A stretch of DNA of 26,032 nucleotides from an uncultured Bacteroides sp. (GTDB lineage Bacteria > Bacteroidota > Bacteroidia > Bacteroidales > Bacteroidaceae), in assembly GCA_900546355.1 (NCBI GenBank), contig URCM01000037.1:1-26032 (forward strand), given 5' to 3'. The position numbers and the translations under genes were made by a program. The notes under the pieces were generated by a model. The model was not told where the DNA came from, ran no database searches, and saw nothing but the letters and a program-made list of their open reading frames with translations. Below, piece after piece: positions 7,477 to 13,993 of the stretch (positions are counted from its first letter, which is position 1; each line of letters starts with the position of its first letter).

Positions 7477-7484
7477 TACCTTTG
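7477..7484 (+). promoter_or_regulatory. Putative -7 box for the GT4 gene
   Basis: TACCTTTG matches TAnnTTTG and ends 18 bases before the ATG at 7503. No convincing TTTG lies 19-21 bases upstream. It faces the minus-strand box at 7445-7452, so this short gap probably drives both halves of the cluster. Confidence 0.4.
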
Positions 7485-7502
7485 CAAAAACTTTGACGAA
7501 AT

Positions 7503-8765
7503 ATGAGGGTACTTATCATAAATACATCCGAACGTATCGGCGGAGCAGCCATTGCCGCAAGCCGACTGATGGAAGCTTTGAAAAACAGTGGCATCAAAGC
7601 CAAGATGCTGGTACGTGACAAACAGACCGACCAAGTAACTGTAGTGGCACTGAAGAAGTCGTGGCGGCAAATCTGGCAATTCGTATGGGAACGTATCGTA
7701 ATATGGAAAGCCAACCGCTTTAAAAGACACAACCTCTTCGCCGTAGATATTGCCAATACAGGTACCGACGTTACTTCATTGCCCGAATTCAGCCAAGCCG
7801 ATGTCATTCACCTGCATTGGGTCAATCAAGGTATGCTCTCACTGAAAGACATCGAGAAAATACTACAATCGGGCAAACCCGTAGTATGGACAATGCATGA
7901 TATGTGGCCTGTGACAGGTATCTGCCACCACGCACAGGATTGTACCCGTTACCAAACGCAATGCCACGATTGTCATTTGCTTTACCGTGGGCATAAGCAC
8001 GATTTGTCTTATAAGACTTTCATCAAGAAGCAACACCTCTACAAGAATGCCCCCATTACTTTCGTTGCGTGCAGCCGCTGGCTGGAAGGATTGGCTAAGA
8101 AAAGTGTCCTTACCCTCGGACATACCGTAACCAATATTCCCAATCCTATCAACACAAACCTGTTTCATCCTACAGACAAGCTTGCCGCCCGACGGAAATT
8201 GAACCTTCCTGAGGATAAACGATTGTTGCTGTTCAGTTCAATGAAGATTACCGACAAGAAAAAAGGCATCGATTATTTAGTGGAAGCCTGCCGCATCCTG
8301 CATGAGAAACAACCCGATTTTTGCCGCGAACTTGCCGTGGTGGTGGTAGGCAAGGAATCGCAACAATATGCCGCTCTCTTTCCATTCCCAGTCTATTGCC
8401 TCAAGTATGTAGGCAAGGAAAAAGAAATGCCGACTATTTATAACGCTGTCGACCTCTTTGTCACTCCGTCACTTCAAGAGAACTTGCCAAACACCATCAT
8501 GGAAGCGATGTCGTGTGGTGTTCCTTGCGTAGGTTTCTGCATCGGAGGCATCCCCGAAATGATAGACCACCTGCACAACGGATATGTCGCCCGCTACCGT
8601 TCTGCCGAAGATTTGGCAAACGGCATCTGCTGGTCGCTTACCGAAGGCGATTACCAAAGCCTCAGCACCGAAGCACGCCGCAAAACGCTCAGCACTTATG
8701 CCGAACATGTAGTGGCAATGAAATACATCGGAATCTATAACCACATCACCGGACAAAACGACTAA
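7503..8765 (+). CDS. GT4 glycosyltransferase (WcaC-like)
   Basis: The 420-residue protein is a GT-B retaining glycosyltransferase of family GT4. The first domain opens with a nucleotide-fold strand and GGAAIAASRL (13-22), and contains IHLHW (102-106) and WTMHDMWPVTGICHH (129-143). The second domain has the EX7E motif (Glu326 and Glu334 in QENLPNTIMEAMSCGVPC), which binds the nucleotide-sugar. A cysteine cluster at 141, 147, 154 and 157 follows the MHDMWP motif; this is common in WcaC-like GT4 enzymes and may bind a metal. No transmembrane helix is seen. It starts a plus-strand pair with the GT2 at 8769, only three bases after its stop. The sugar is unknown; mannose, galactose and glucose are all possible. 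Confidence 0.9.
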   Translation: MRVLIINTSERIGGAAIAASRLMEALKNSGIKAKMLVRDKQTDQVTVVALKKSWRQIWQFVWERIVIWKANRFKRHNLFAVDIANTGTDVTSLPEFSQADVIHLHWVNQGMLSLKDIEKILQSGKPVVWTMHDMWPVTGICHHAQDCTRYQTQCHDCHLLYRGHKHDLSYKTFIKKQHLYKNAPITFVACSRWLEGLAKKSVLTLGHTVTNIPNPINTNLFHPTDKLAARRKLNLPEDKRLLLFSSMKITDKKKGIDYLVEACRILHEKQPDFCRELAVVVVGKESQQYAALFPFPVYCLKYVGKEKEMPTIYNAVDLFVTPSLQENLPNTIMEAMSCGVPCVGFCIGGIPEMIDHLHNGYVARYRSAEDLANGICWSLTEGDYQSLSTEARRKTLSTYAEHVVAMKYIGIYNHITGQND

Positions 8766-8768
8766 CCC

Positions 8769-9518
8769 ATGCTACAGCACCTGCACCCCAAGTTCTCCAT
8801 CATTACCGTCACCTATAATGCCGGGGCACTCATCGAAGACACGATACAAAGCGTCATCACCCAGACGTACAAGAACATCGAATACATCATTGTCGACGGT
8901 GCGTCTACCGATAAGACGATGAGCATCGTCACCCGTTACCGCGAGCATATCCATACAGTAGTGAGTGAGCCCGACCACGGGTTATACGATGCCATGAACA
9001 AAGGCATCCGCCTCGCTACGGGCGACTATGTGTGTTTCCTCAATGCGGGGGATGAGCTGCACGAAGACGATACCCTCCAGCTTATCGTCCATAGCCTTAC
9101 GGGATTAACCGAACTGCCCGATGTCATCTATGGACGTACCGCCATAGTGGACGAAGAAGGTCATTTCCTGCGGATGCGCCGCCTCGAACCGCCCGAAAAC
9201 CTTACATGGCACAGTTTCAGCCAAGGAATGCTTGTTTGCCATCAGGCATTCTTCGCACGCCGGGATCATGCCGTTTCTTATGACCTCAGCTATCGTTTCT
9301 CTGCCGATTTCGATTGGTGCATCCGTGTAATGAAGCAAAGCCACACGCTACACAATACACATCTCGTCCTCATCGATTACCTCAACGAAGGAATGACTAC
9401 ACGCAATCACCGTGCTTCTCTCCGCGAGCGTTTCCGCATCATGTGCCGCCACTATGGCTATGTGCGGACAGTCCTACTCCATTTTAAGTTCGCTCTGCGC
9501 CTGCTGTATAAAAAATGA
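8769..9518 (+). CDS. GT2 glycosyltransferase (WcaA-like)
   Basis: This 249-residue enzyme is a compact GT-A, family 2, glycosyltransferase. Motifs are SIITVTYN at 10-17, SVITQTYKNIEYIIVDGAS (28-46) with the nucleotide-binding Asp43, SEPDHGLYDAMNKGI at 66-80, and GDYVCFLNAGDE at 85-96 containing the DxD-equivalent NAGD. A later DFDWCIR supplies the acidic base region. SEPDxGxYDAMNKG is typical of WcaA/WbbD-like GT2 proteins that add a hexose or N-acetylhexosamine to lipid-linked glycans. It starts three bases after the GT4 stop, so the two are almost certainly one operon. The basic C-terminus could touch the membrane. Confidence 0.9.
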   Translation: MLQHLHPKFSIITVTYNAGALIEDTIQSVITQTYKNIEYIIVDGASTDKTMSIVTRYREHIHTVVSEPDHGLYDAMNKGIRLATGDYVCFLNAGDELHEDDTLQLIVHSLTGLTELPDVIYGRTAIVDEEGHFLRMRRLEPPENLTWHSFSQGMLVCHQAFFARRDHAVSYDLSYRFSADFDWCIRVMKQSHTLHNTHLVLIDYLNEGMTTRNHRASLRERFRIMCRHYGYVRTVLLHFKFALRLLYKK

Positions 9519-9553
9519 ATGATGTTTTTCACCACAGATTACACAGATTTTTT

Positions 9554-9747
9554 AGAAACTGTTTTGAATTTATCGTGTGATGATTTGGGATGAGTTTTTG
9601 AGGCTTTTCCGCTTCTGTGATGAGGAAGATAGCGGGCTATCTGACGAAGAACAGAAGCGGAAAGGACCAAAAAATCGCCCAAAGCACACACGAAAACGAA
9701 TACATCAAGCCAAGAAAAACTTTTTGTAGAAATTCAAAACAGTTTCT
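9554..9747. mobile_element. MITE-like element, long 194-bp copy
   Basis: The ends are AGAAACTGTTTTGAATTT (9554-9571) and its exact complement at 9730-9747. Relative to the two 92-bp copies it is inverted and carries about 102 extra bases between two ATCG tetranucleotides (9572 and 9674). The inner right part is shared with the short copies (CGCCCAAAGCACACACGAAA). The full interior holds an open frame at 9580-9729. Shared ends and shared inner sequence identify it as a less-deleted member of the same family, mobilised in trans if at all. Confidence 0.75.
9580..9729 (+). CDS. 49-codon reading frame inside the long MITE-like element
   Basis: A 49-residue frame starts with MIWDEFLRLFRFCDEED, continues with GLSDEEQKRKGPKNRPKHTR and ends in KKNFL at TAG, immediately before the right inverted repeat. 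The acidic N-terminal half followed by a strongly basic half looks more like a protein fragment than chance sequence, perhaps part of a transposase. In the two 92-bp copies the TAG is GAG, so the same frame would run on through the inverted repeat to end in EKFKTAS at TAA. That suggests the ancestral coding region ended inside the terminal repeat. I do not recognise the family with certainty, and expression is unproven. Confidence 0.35.
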   Translation: MIWDEFLRLFRFCDEEDSGLSDEEQKRKGPKNRPKHTRKRIHQAKKNFL

Positions 9748-9813
9748 TAAGTTATTTCTCTTGAATCGCAGATTCACGCAAATAAAAGAATCTGCATGAA
9801 TCTGTGGCGAGAA

Positions 9814-12306
9814 TCACCTACGCTTCCGCACACGAAGCACAATCAGCACGACGGCACCAACAAGAAGGATGCCCAATGCACAATAAGCGATGGTTTCGGT
9901 AATGGTGACCGATTTCGGTTCGAAAAGTAAACGGACAGTGTGCTTTCCGCCGGGAACATTTATCGCACGAAGCACGTAGTCGGCCCTGCCTACGGGGACT
10001 TCTTCTCCATCCACAAAAGCTTGCCACTCGGGATAATAGATTTCAGAGAAGACTACCGTACCTCCGGCTTGCGAATTGATTTCGTAAATCAGTTCATTCG
10101 GCTCATAATGCTTGAATGTAATGCTCCGTGTCGAGTCGGCAACCGATGCTTGTGAAGGAGCTTTTACTTGCCCGGCAAACTGAAGGTTGACCACAGCTGT
10201 CTTATGCAAATCAACTACCGCAAGACTATCCAGTTCTTCATTGGCATTACCCACATAACGTACATTGTCGACAAACCACGCGTTACCCATCGCGTACGGA
10301 TTCTGTACCGGTATCGTGCCTCCACCTTGCAAAGGGAAGATGAAATATTTCGTATTCAACATATTCAGAATGCGGATATGATCAGAATTGAACTCCGACA
10401 TATCACCTCCAGCCTCGGATAATCCCGAAGAAAGGTTACTCATTTCAAACTGAATATACGTTTCGATAAGTTCCTGATACCTGCGGAGCTTGGCTGCGTG
10501 GTATCCTCCGATGCTCTTGTGCCAGTAAGAAGTCTCGTTCTCGTTGAAGGTGTTGGTCGAGAGGTTCAGTACCCGATAATAGGTTGTATCCTTCAAGATT
10601 GCCTTATCGGTCTCCGAAGGCTGTGCGAAAGGTTTCATCTCGGTGCCTTTTGCCACAAACTGCGCATCGTAAAGATACCGCTTGTTTACCGTCCACATAT
10701 CGAGCAGACAGAGAATTGCCAACGAAACGATAAGCGCGGTAGATTTCAGTTTCCCGCGTACATACATCAACAGCAACGCCACACCCACCAGAATGACACA
10801 AAAACTACGCCAGGCATCGGCGGTAAAGATGCTGACACGCATTTCCTCCAGATTCATCAGGATAGGTGCCAAATGTTCGGCGGGAAGCGCGTTCTGCAGG
10901 GCGTTCATTTCCATTGTCGATACATACGAAGGAAAGAACACCCGGGGCGCCAAGGCAAACAAGAGCGACAAGCCTCCCGTCAGCCCCAGGCTGATGAAGA
11001 ATGCTTTCGCTTTCTCGCGCAACAATTCGGGACGCTCCACAAGTTGTTTCAACGCCAGCATCGCCAGCAAAGGTATGGTGAACTCGGCTATGACGAGGAT
11101 AGACGAAACGGCACGGAACTTGTTGTACATCGGTACATAGTCGATGAAGAAATCGGTCAGCCCCATAAAGTTCTTTCCCCACGAAAGCAGGATAGAGAAT
11201 ACCGTTCCGCCCAACAACGCCCATTTCATCGGTCCTTTCACGATGAAACAGCCCAAGACAAAGAGGAACATCACAAAGGCACCCACATAGACCGGACCCG
11301 AAGTGCCCGGTTGTTCGCCCCAGTATTGTCCCAATTGGCTGTACAGGCTGGCATACATCGGATTGGCTTTGCTCATCGCCCGCTCATTCTGTGCCAAAGG
11401 AACAGAAGCTCCACCCTTCACATTGGGCACAAGCAGCGAGAAGGTTTCACCGATGCCGTAGCTCCATTGCGTGATGTAACTGCGTTCCAACCCACTCCCG
11501 GTCTGGTCGGCAGATTGCGGCTTGACCAGTTCACTCTTGCCGCGCATACTTTCCTTGCTGTACTGGTACGTGTGATACAGGTTCGACAAGTTGATACATA
11601 CAGCCAATACGCCCGCTATCGCCAGCACGCCCGTCGCTTTCCAGAACTGAGGGAAAGTTTTTTCTTTCCATGCCTTCACGCCGAACGCTATTGCCATAAA
11701 GAGCATCACGAAGAGGAAATAATAGGTCATCTGGAAGTGATTCGACACAATCTGGAGTGCGGCGAAAAGCGCAGTCACAATTCCACCCGTCCAATATTTG
11801 CCACGATAGGCCAGCACCATACCCGCAATGGTAGGCGGTATGTATGCCAATGTGACGAATTTCCAGATATGCCCGGCAGCAATAATGATGAAGAAATACG
11901 AAGAGAACGCCCACAGAATCGCTCCCAATGCCGCCATCCAGACTTTAAAGTTGAACGCACGGAGCAAGATGTAAAATCCCAACAACATCACGAACACGTA
12001 CCACACGTAAGTGGGCAAATACAAGTGATAGAGGTCTTGCACCGTGTTCAGCGTACGGCTCGAATCATACCCCGGAGCCAGCTGGTAGGTAGGCATTCCG
12101 CTGAACAGCGAGTTCGTCCAACGGGTCACCTTTCCATGTGTCTGATGATATTCCTGATGTTCGCGTCCGGCACCGATACCCGCTACCGCATCGTGTTGCG
12201 CCAAGATACGCCCTTCGAACACCGCCGGATAGAAATAAGCGAACGAAATGGCTACAAAAAGTACAATCGCCGCCACATCCGGAAGAAGTTTCTTTAATAC
12301 ATTCAT
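9814..12306 (-). CDS. YfhO-family multispanning membrane protein
   Basis: The 830-residue protein has the layout of YfhO-family (GT-C-like) membrane proteins: a first helix at about residues 9-27, a periplasmic loop with HDAVAGIGAGREH and SLFSGMPTYQL, about ten further hydrophobic helices between 90 and 520, a large soluble domain, and a final helix close to the C-terminus followed by a basic tail (RVRKRR). The soluble domain ends with YYPEWQAFVDGEEVPV and GKHTVRLLFEP, a very typical YfhO segment. Members are thought to glycosylate cell-surface polymers or lipids, with YfhO of Gram-positive bacteria linked to lipoteichoic acid decoration; the Bacteroidetes substrate is unknown. The gene lies beside the glycosyltransferase cluster but on the other strand, so a role in the same glycan is only possible. 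Confidence 0.88.
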   Translation of the reverse strand: MNVLKKLLPDVAAIVLFVAISFAYFYPAVFEGRILAQHDAVAGIGAGREHQEYHQTHGKVTRWTNSLFSGMPTYQLAPGYDSSRTLNTVQDLYHLYLPTYVWYVFVMLLGFYILLRAFNFKVWMAALGAILWAFSSYFFIIIAAGHIWKFVTLAYIPPTIAGMVLAYRGKYWTGGIVTALFAALQIVSNHFQMTYYFLFVMLFMAIAFGVKAWKEKTFPQFWKATGVLAIAGVLAVCINLSNLYHTYQYSKESMRGKSELVKPQSADQTGSGLERSYITQWSYGIGETFSLLVPNVKGGASVPLAQNERAMSKANPMYASLYSQLGQYWGEQPGTSGPVYVGAFVMFLFVLGCFIVKGPMKWALLGGTVFSILLSWGKNFMGLTDFFIDYVPMYNKFRAVSSILVIAEFTIPLLAMLALKQLVERPELLREKAKAFFISLGLTGGLSLLFALAPRVFFPSYVSTMEMNALQNALPAEHLAPILMNLEEMRVSIFTADAWRSFCVILVGVALLLMYVRGKLKSTALIVSLAILCLLDMWTVNKRYLYDAQFVAKGTEMKPFAQPSETDKAILKDTTYYRVLNLSTNTFNENETSYWHKSIGGYHAAKLRRYQELIETYIQFEMSNLSSGLSEAGGDMSEFNSDHIRILNMLNTKYFIFPLQGGGTIPVQNPYAMGNAWFVDNVRYVGNANEELDSLAVVDLHKTAVVNLQFAGQVKAPSQASVADSTRSITFKHYEPNELIYEINSQAGGTVVFSEIYYPEWQAFVDGEEVPVGRADYVLRAINVPGGKHTVRLLFEPKSVTITETIAYCALGILLVGAVVLIVLRVRKRR

Positions 12307-12340
12307 AAAAAGCTGTTTATTGATTTACATTTCAGCGGAC

Positions 12341-12348
12341 AAAGATAA
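12341..12348 (-). promoter_or_regulatory. Putative -7 box for the YfhO gene
   Basis: On the minus strand it reads TATCTTTG, a perfect TAnnTTTG, 34 bases upstream of the ATG at 12306. No TTTG is found at the expected -33 distance. It lies back-to-back with the plus-strand box at 12370. Confidence 0.4.
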
Positions 12349-12369
12349 CACAATACTCTTTGAAAATAC

Positions 12370-12377
12370 TAACTTTG
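12370..12377 (+). promoter_or_regulatory. Putative -7 box for the nucleosidase-luxS operon
   Basis: TAACTTTG matches TAnnTTTG and ends 21 bases before the ATG at 12399, a normal leader length. The -33 region is weak. It would drive the two-gene methyl-cycle operon. Confidence 0.4.
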
Positions 12378-12398
12378 CGGCGTAAAATAAAATCATTT

Positions 12399-13094
12399 AT
12401 GAAAATAGGAATCATTACCGCCATGTCTTCCGAGCAGAAGCAACTGGCAAACCAACTGGACAATAAAACGGAACATCGTGAGGGACCTTTCGCCTATATC
12501 GAGGGTACGGTAAAAAACAACACCCATATCCTGATGCAATGCGGCATCGGGAAAGTAAACGCTGCCGCCGGGACGGTAGAGCTCATCCGTAATTTCCAGC
12601 CCGACTGCATCATCAGTACCGGAGTAGCCGGAGGAATCGATAGCGAACTGAATGTTATGGATGTAGTGGTAAGCCGGAACATCGTTTATCACGATGTATG
12701 GTGTGGCGAAGGAAACGCCTACGGACAAATACAGGGTTTCCCCACTTTCTTCCGCGGTGACGACACCTTATATAATTGCGCGCTCTCGCTCGATACCGAA
12801 ACGCCGATTCACGGCGGACTGATTTGCACTGGCGACAAGTTCATCACCGACCGCAAGGAACTGAACATTATCAAGCAGAACTTCCCCGAAGGACTTGCGG
12901 TCGATATGGAATCGGCTGCCATCGCCCAAGTATGCTATCTCTACCGCGTGCCTTTCATCAGTTTCCGTATCATCAGCGATACGCCGGGAGCGGACAAACA
13001 CTTGGAACAATACAAGAACTTCTGGGGTGAAATAGCCGATAACTCGTTCCGCGTGACCGAAACCTTCCTGAAAGCATTACCGAACAAACTTTAA
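12399..13094 (+). CDS. mtnN: 5'-methylthioadenosine/S-adenosylhomocysteine nucleosidase
   Basis: The 231-residue enzyme removes adenine from methylthioadenosine and S-adenosylhomocysteine, yielding methylthioribose and S-ribosylhomocysteine. The family length is about 230 residues. Its catalytic residues are in place: Glu12 in AMSSEQ, Glu171 in VDMES (which holds the ribose), and Asp194 in ISDT, the acid that protonates adenine. The phosphorylase-superfamily GVAGGI turn is at 75-80. ATG 12399 was chosen over an in-frame upstream start at 12360 because the protein family begins at MKIGIITAM and because a -7 box lies between the two. luxS follows after 12 bases and uses its product, so the pair is a two-step SAH detoxification operon. 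Gene also called pfs. Confidence 0.95.
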   Translation: MKIGIITAMSSEQKQLANQLDNKTEHREGPFAYIEGTVKNNTHILMQCGIGKVNAAAGTVELIRNFQPDCIISTGVAGGIDSELNVMDVVVSRNIVYHDVWCGEGNAYGQIQGFPTFFRGDDTLYNCALSLDTETPIHGGLICTGDKFITDRKELNIIKQNFPEGLAVDMESAAIAQVCYLYRVPFISFRIISDTPGADKHLEQYKNFWGEIADNSFRVTETFLKALPNKL

Positions 13095-13106
13095 AACCCT
13101 ACAGAC

Positions 13107-13598
13107 ATGAAAAAGATACCCAGCTTTACCGTAGACCATATCCACTTGCTGCGTGGCATCTACGTATCACGCAAAGACACGGTGGGAGATGAAATCGTCA
13201 CAACATTCGATATCCGCATGAAAGAACCCAACCGCGAACCGTGCCTCAGCCCTTCGGCTATCCACACGATAGAACATTTGGCTGCTACTTTCTTACGCAA
13301 CCATCCTACGTGGGCAAACAAGATAATCTATTGGGGTCCGATGGGTTGCCTCACCGGAAACTATCTGGTAGTAAAAGGAGACTTGCAGTCGGAATACATC
13401 GTCGACCTGATGAAAGAAACGTTCCGTTTCATTGCCGGGTTTGAAGGCGATGTGCCCGGAGCCAGTCCTAAAGATTGCGGCAATTACCTGATGATGAATC
13501 TTCCGATGGCACGATGGGAAGCCCGGAAGTTCCTCGACGAAGTATTGGAACAATTGACGGATGCCAATCTGAATTATCCGGAAACAGTCAATAGTTAA
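13107..13598 (+). CDS. luxS: S-ribosylhomocysteine lyase LuxS
   Basis: LuxS cleaves S-ribosylhomocysteine into homocysteine and 4,5-dihydroxy-2,3-pentanedione, the precursor of autoinducer 2. The 163-residue protein has the metal site HTIEH at 53-57 (His53, Glu56, His57) and the third ligand Cys124 in PKDCGNY. The catalytic Cys81 lies in GCLTGNY. The N-terminal FTVDHIHL and RxG segments are canonical. It follows the nucleosidase by 12 bases and almost certainly shares its transcript, so homocysteine is regenerated for the methyl cycle. Whether autoinducer 2 is used as a signal by this organism cannot be told from the window; no Lsr-type uptake genes are present here. Confidence 0.97.
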   Translation: MKKIPSFTVDHIHLLRGIYVSRKDTVGDEIVTTFDIRMKEPNREPCLSPSAIHTIEHLAATFLRNHPTWANKIIYWGPMGCLTGNYLVVKGDLQSEYIVDLMKETFRFIAGFEGDVPGASPKDCGNYLMMNLPMARWEARKFLDEVLEQLTDANLNYPETVNS

Positions 13599-13642
13599 TA
13601 ATGCGAATAGTGAATAGTGAATAATGCCCGGTTTATATATGC

Positions 13643-13702
13643 TGAAACAAGAGTTTCAACAAGCTGAAACTTTAGTTTCAATGCACTGAAACAAGAGTTT
13701 CA
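13643..13702. repeat. Three 16-bp palindromes spaced exactly 22 nt apart
   Basis: TGAAACAAGAGTTTCA occurs at 13643-13658 and 13687-13702, with TGAAACTTTAGTTTCA between them at 13665-13680. The starts are 22 bases apart, giving three units on the same face of the helix every two turns. A degenerate fourth unit (about 13710-13727, AAACCATAGTGAAAC) and an outer imperfect palindrome (GTTTATATATGCTG against CAGTATATCTAAAC) frame the array. It lies downstream of luxS, outside any gene. Confidence 0.85.
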
Positions 13703-13754
13703 GTATATCTAAACCATAGTGAAACTTATATGGACATGGGAAAGAGGGATGTAT

Positions 13755-13807
13755 GCCTCTGGCAAGCAGCCAGTTGTGCACCAATCCGGATGCCGTTTGT
13801 CAGAGGC
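13755..13807. repeat. Hairpin between luxS and the M3 peptidase gene
   Basis: GCCTCTGGCAA (from 13755) pairs with TTTGTCAGAGGC (to 13807) with one mismatch. The loop of about 30 bases contains a smaller CCGGATGCCG motif. No gene is associated; it could help end luxS transcription, though no clear T-run follows. Confidence 0.45.
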
Positions 13808-13825
13808 GCAGATAAGGATAAACTA

Positions 13826-13917
13826 AGAAGCTGTTTTGAATTTCTCCAAAAAGTTTTTCTTGGCTTGATGTATCCGTTTTCGTGTGTGCTTTGGGCGATA
13901 AATTCAAAACAGCTTCT
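13826..13917. mobile_element. MITE-like element, 92-bp copy 2
   Basis: The terminal inverted repeats AGAAGCTGTTTTGAATTT (13826-13843) and their complement (13900-13917) bound a 92-bp element that differs at a single position from the copy at 5887-5978. The flanks are CTA on the left and AAT on the right, so no certain target duplication is visible. The near identity of copies 7.9 kb apart indicates recent movement or gene conversion. Confidence 0.82.
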
Positions 13918-13928
13918 AATGAATAGTC

Positions 13929-13962
13929 AATAACGGGGAAGATATTTCCGAATACCGTTATT
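13929..13962 (-). terminator. Hairpin downstream of the M3 peptidase gene
   Basis: AATAACGG (13929-13936) pairs with CCGTTATT (13955-13962) beyond the minus-strand stop at 13994. The stem is short and is followed by AT-rich sequence rather than a clean T-run, so termination is only suggested. Confidence 0.35.
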
Positions 13963-13993
13963 AACTATTCACTTTTAATCGTTAACTGATAGC

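Larger units (their letters stand above)
9525..9812. repeat. Degenerate palindrome region split by a longer mobile element
   Basis: A left half-palindrome (TTTTTCACCACAGATTACAC, from 9525) is followed by the 194-bp inverted-repeat element (9554-9747). After that, a separate hairpin at about 9765-9812 pairs CGCAGATTCACGCA with TGCATGAATCTGTGGCG. The last hairpin lies just beyond the stop of the minus-strand YfhO gene and may end its transcript. No other gene is seen in this 295-bp gap. Confidence 0.7.

Noticed and set aside
7439..7807. N-terminal extension of the fucosyltransferase-like gene
   Set aside because: The extension crosses the divergent promoter region and the start of the GT4 gene; family similarity begins at the Met at 7438.
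9617..9799. A 60-codon plus-strand frame across the long MITE-like element
   Set aside because: It runs past the right inverted repeat into unrelated flanking DNA. The 49-codon frame ending at the repeat is more protein-like.
10498..12297. A 599-codon open frame on the plus strand
   Set aside because: It is exactly antisense to the YfhO gene, its product is rich in His, Arg and Gln, and it shows no family features. The minus-strand protein has clear YfhO motifs and membrane helices.
13643..13702. CRISPR-like spaced repeats
   Set aside because: The repeats are only 16 bp with 6-bp gaps and three units, far below CRISPR repeat and spacer sizes, and no cas genes are present.
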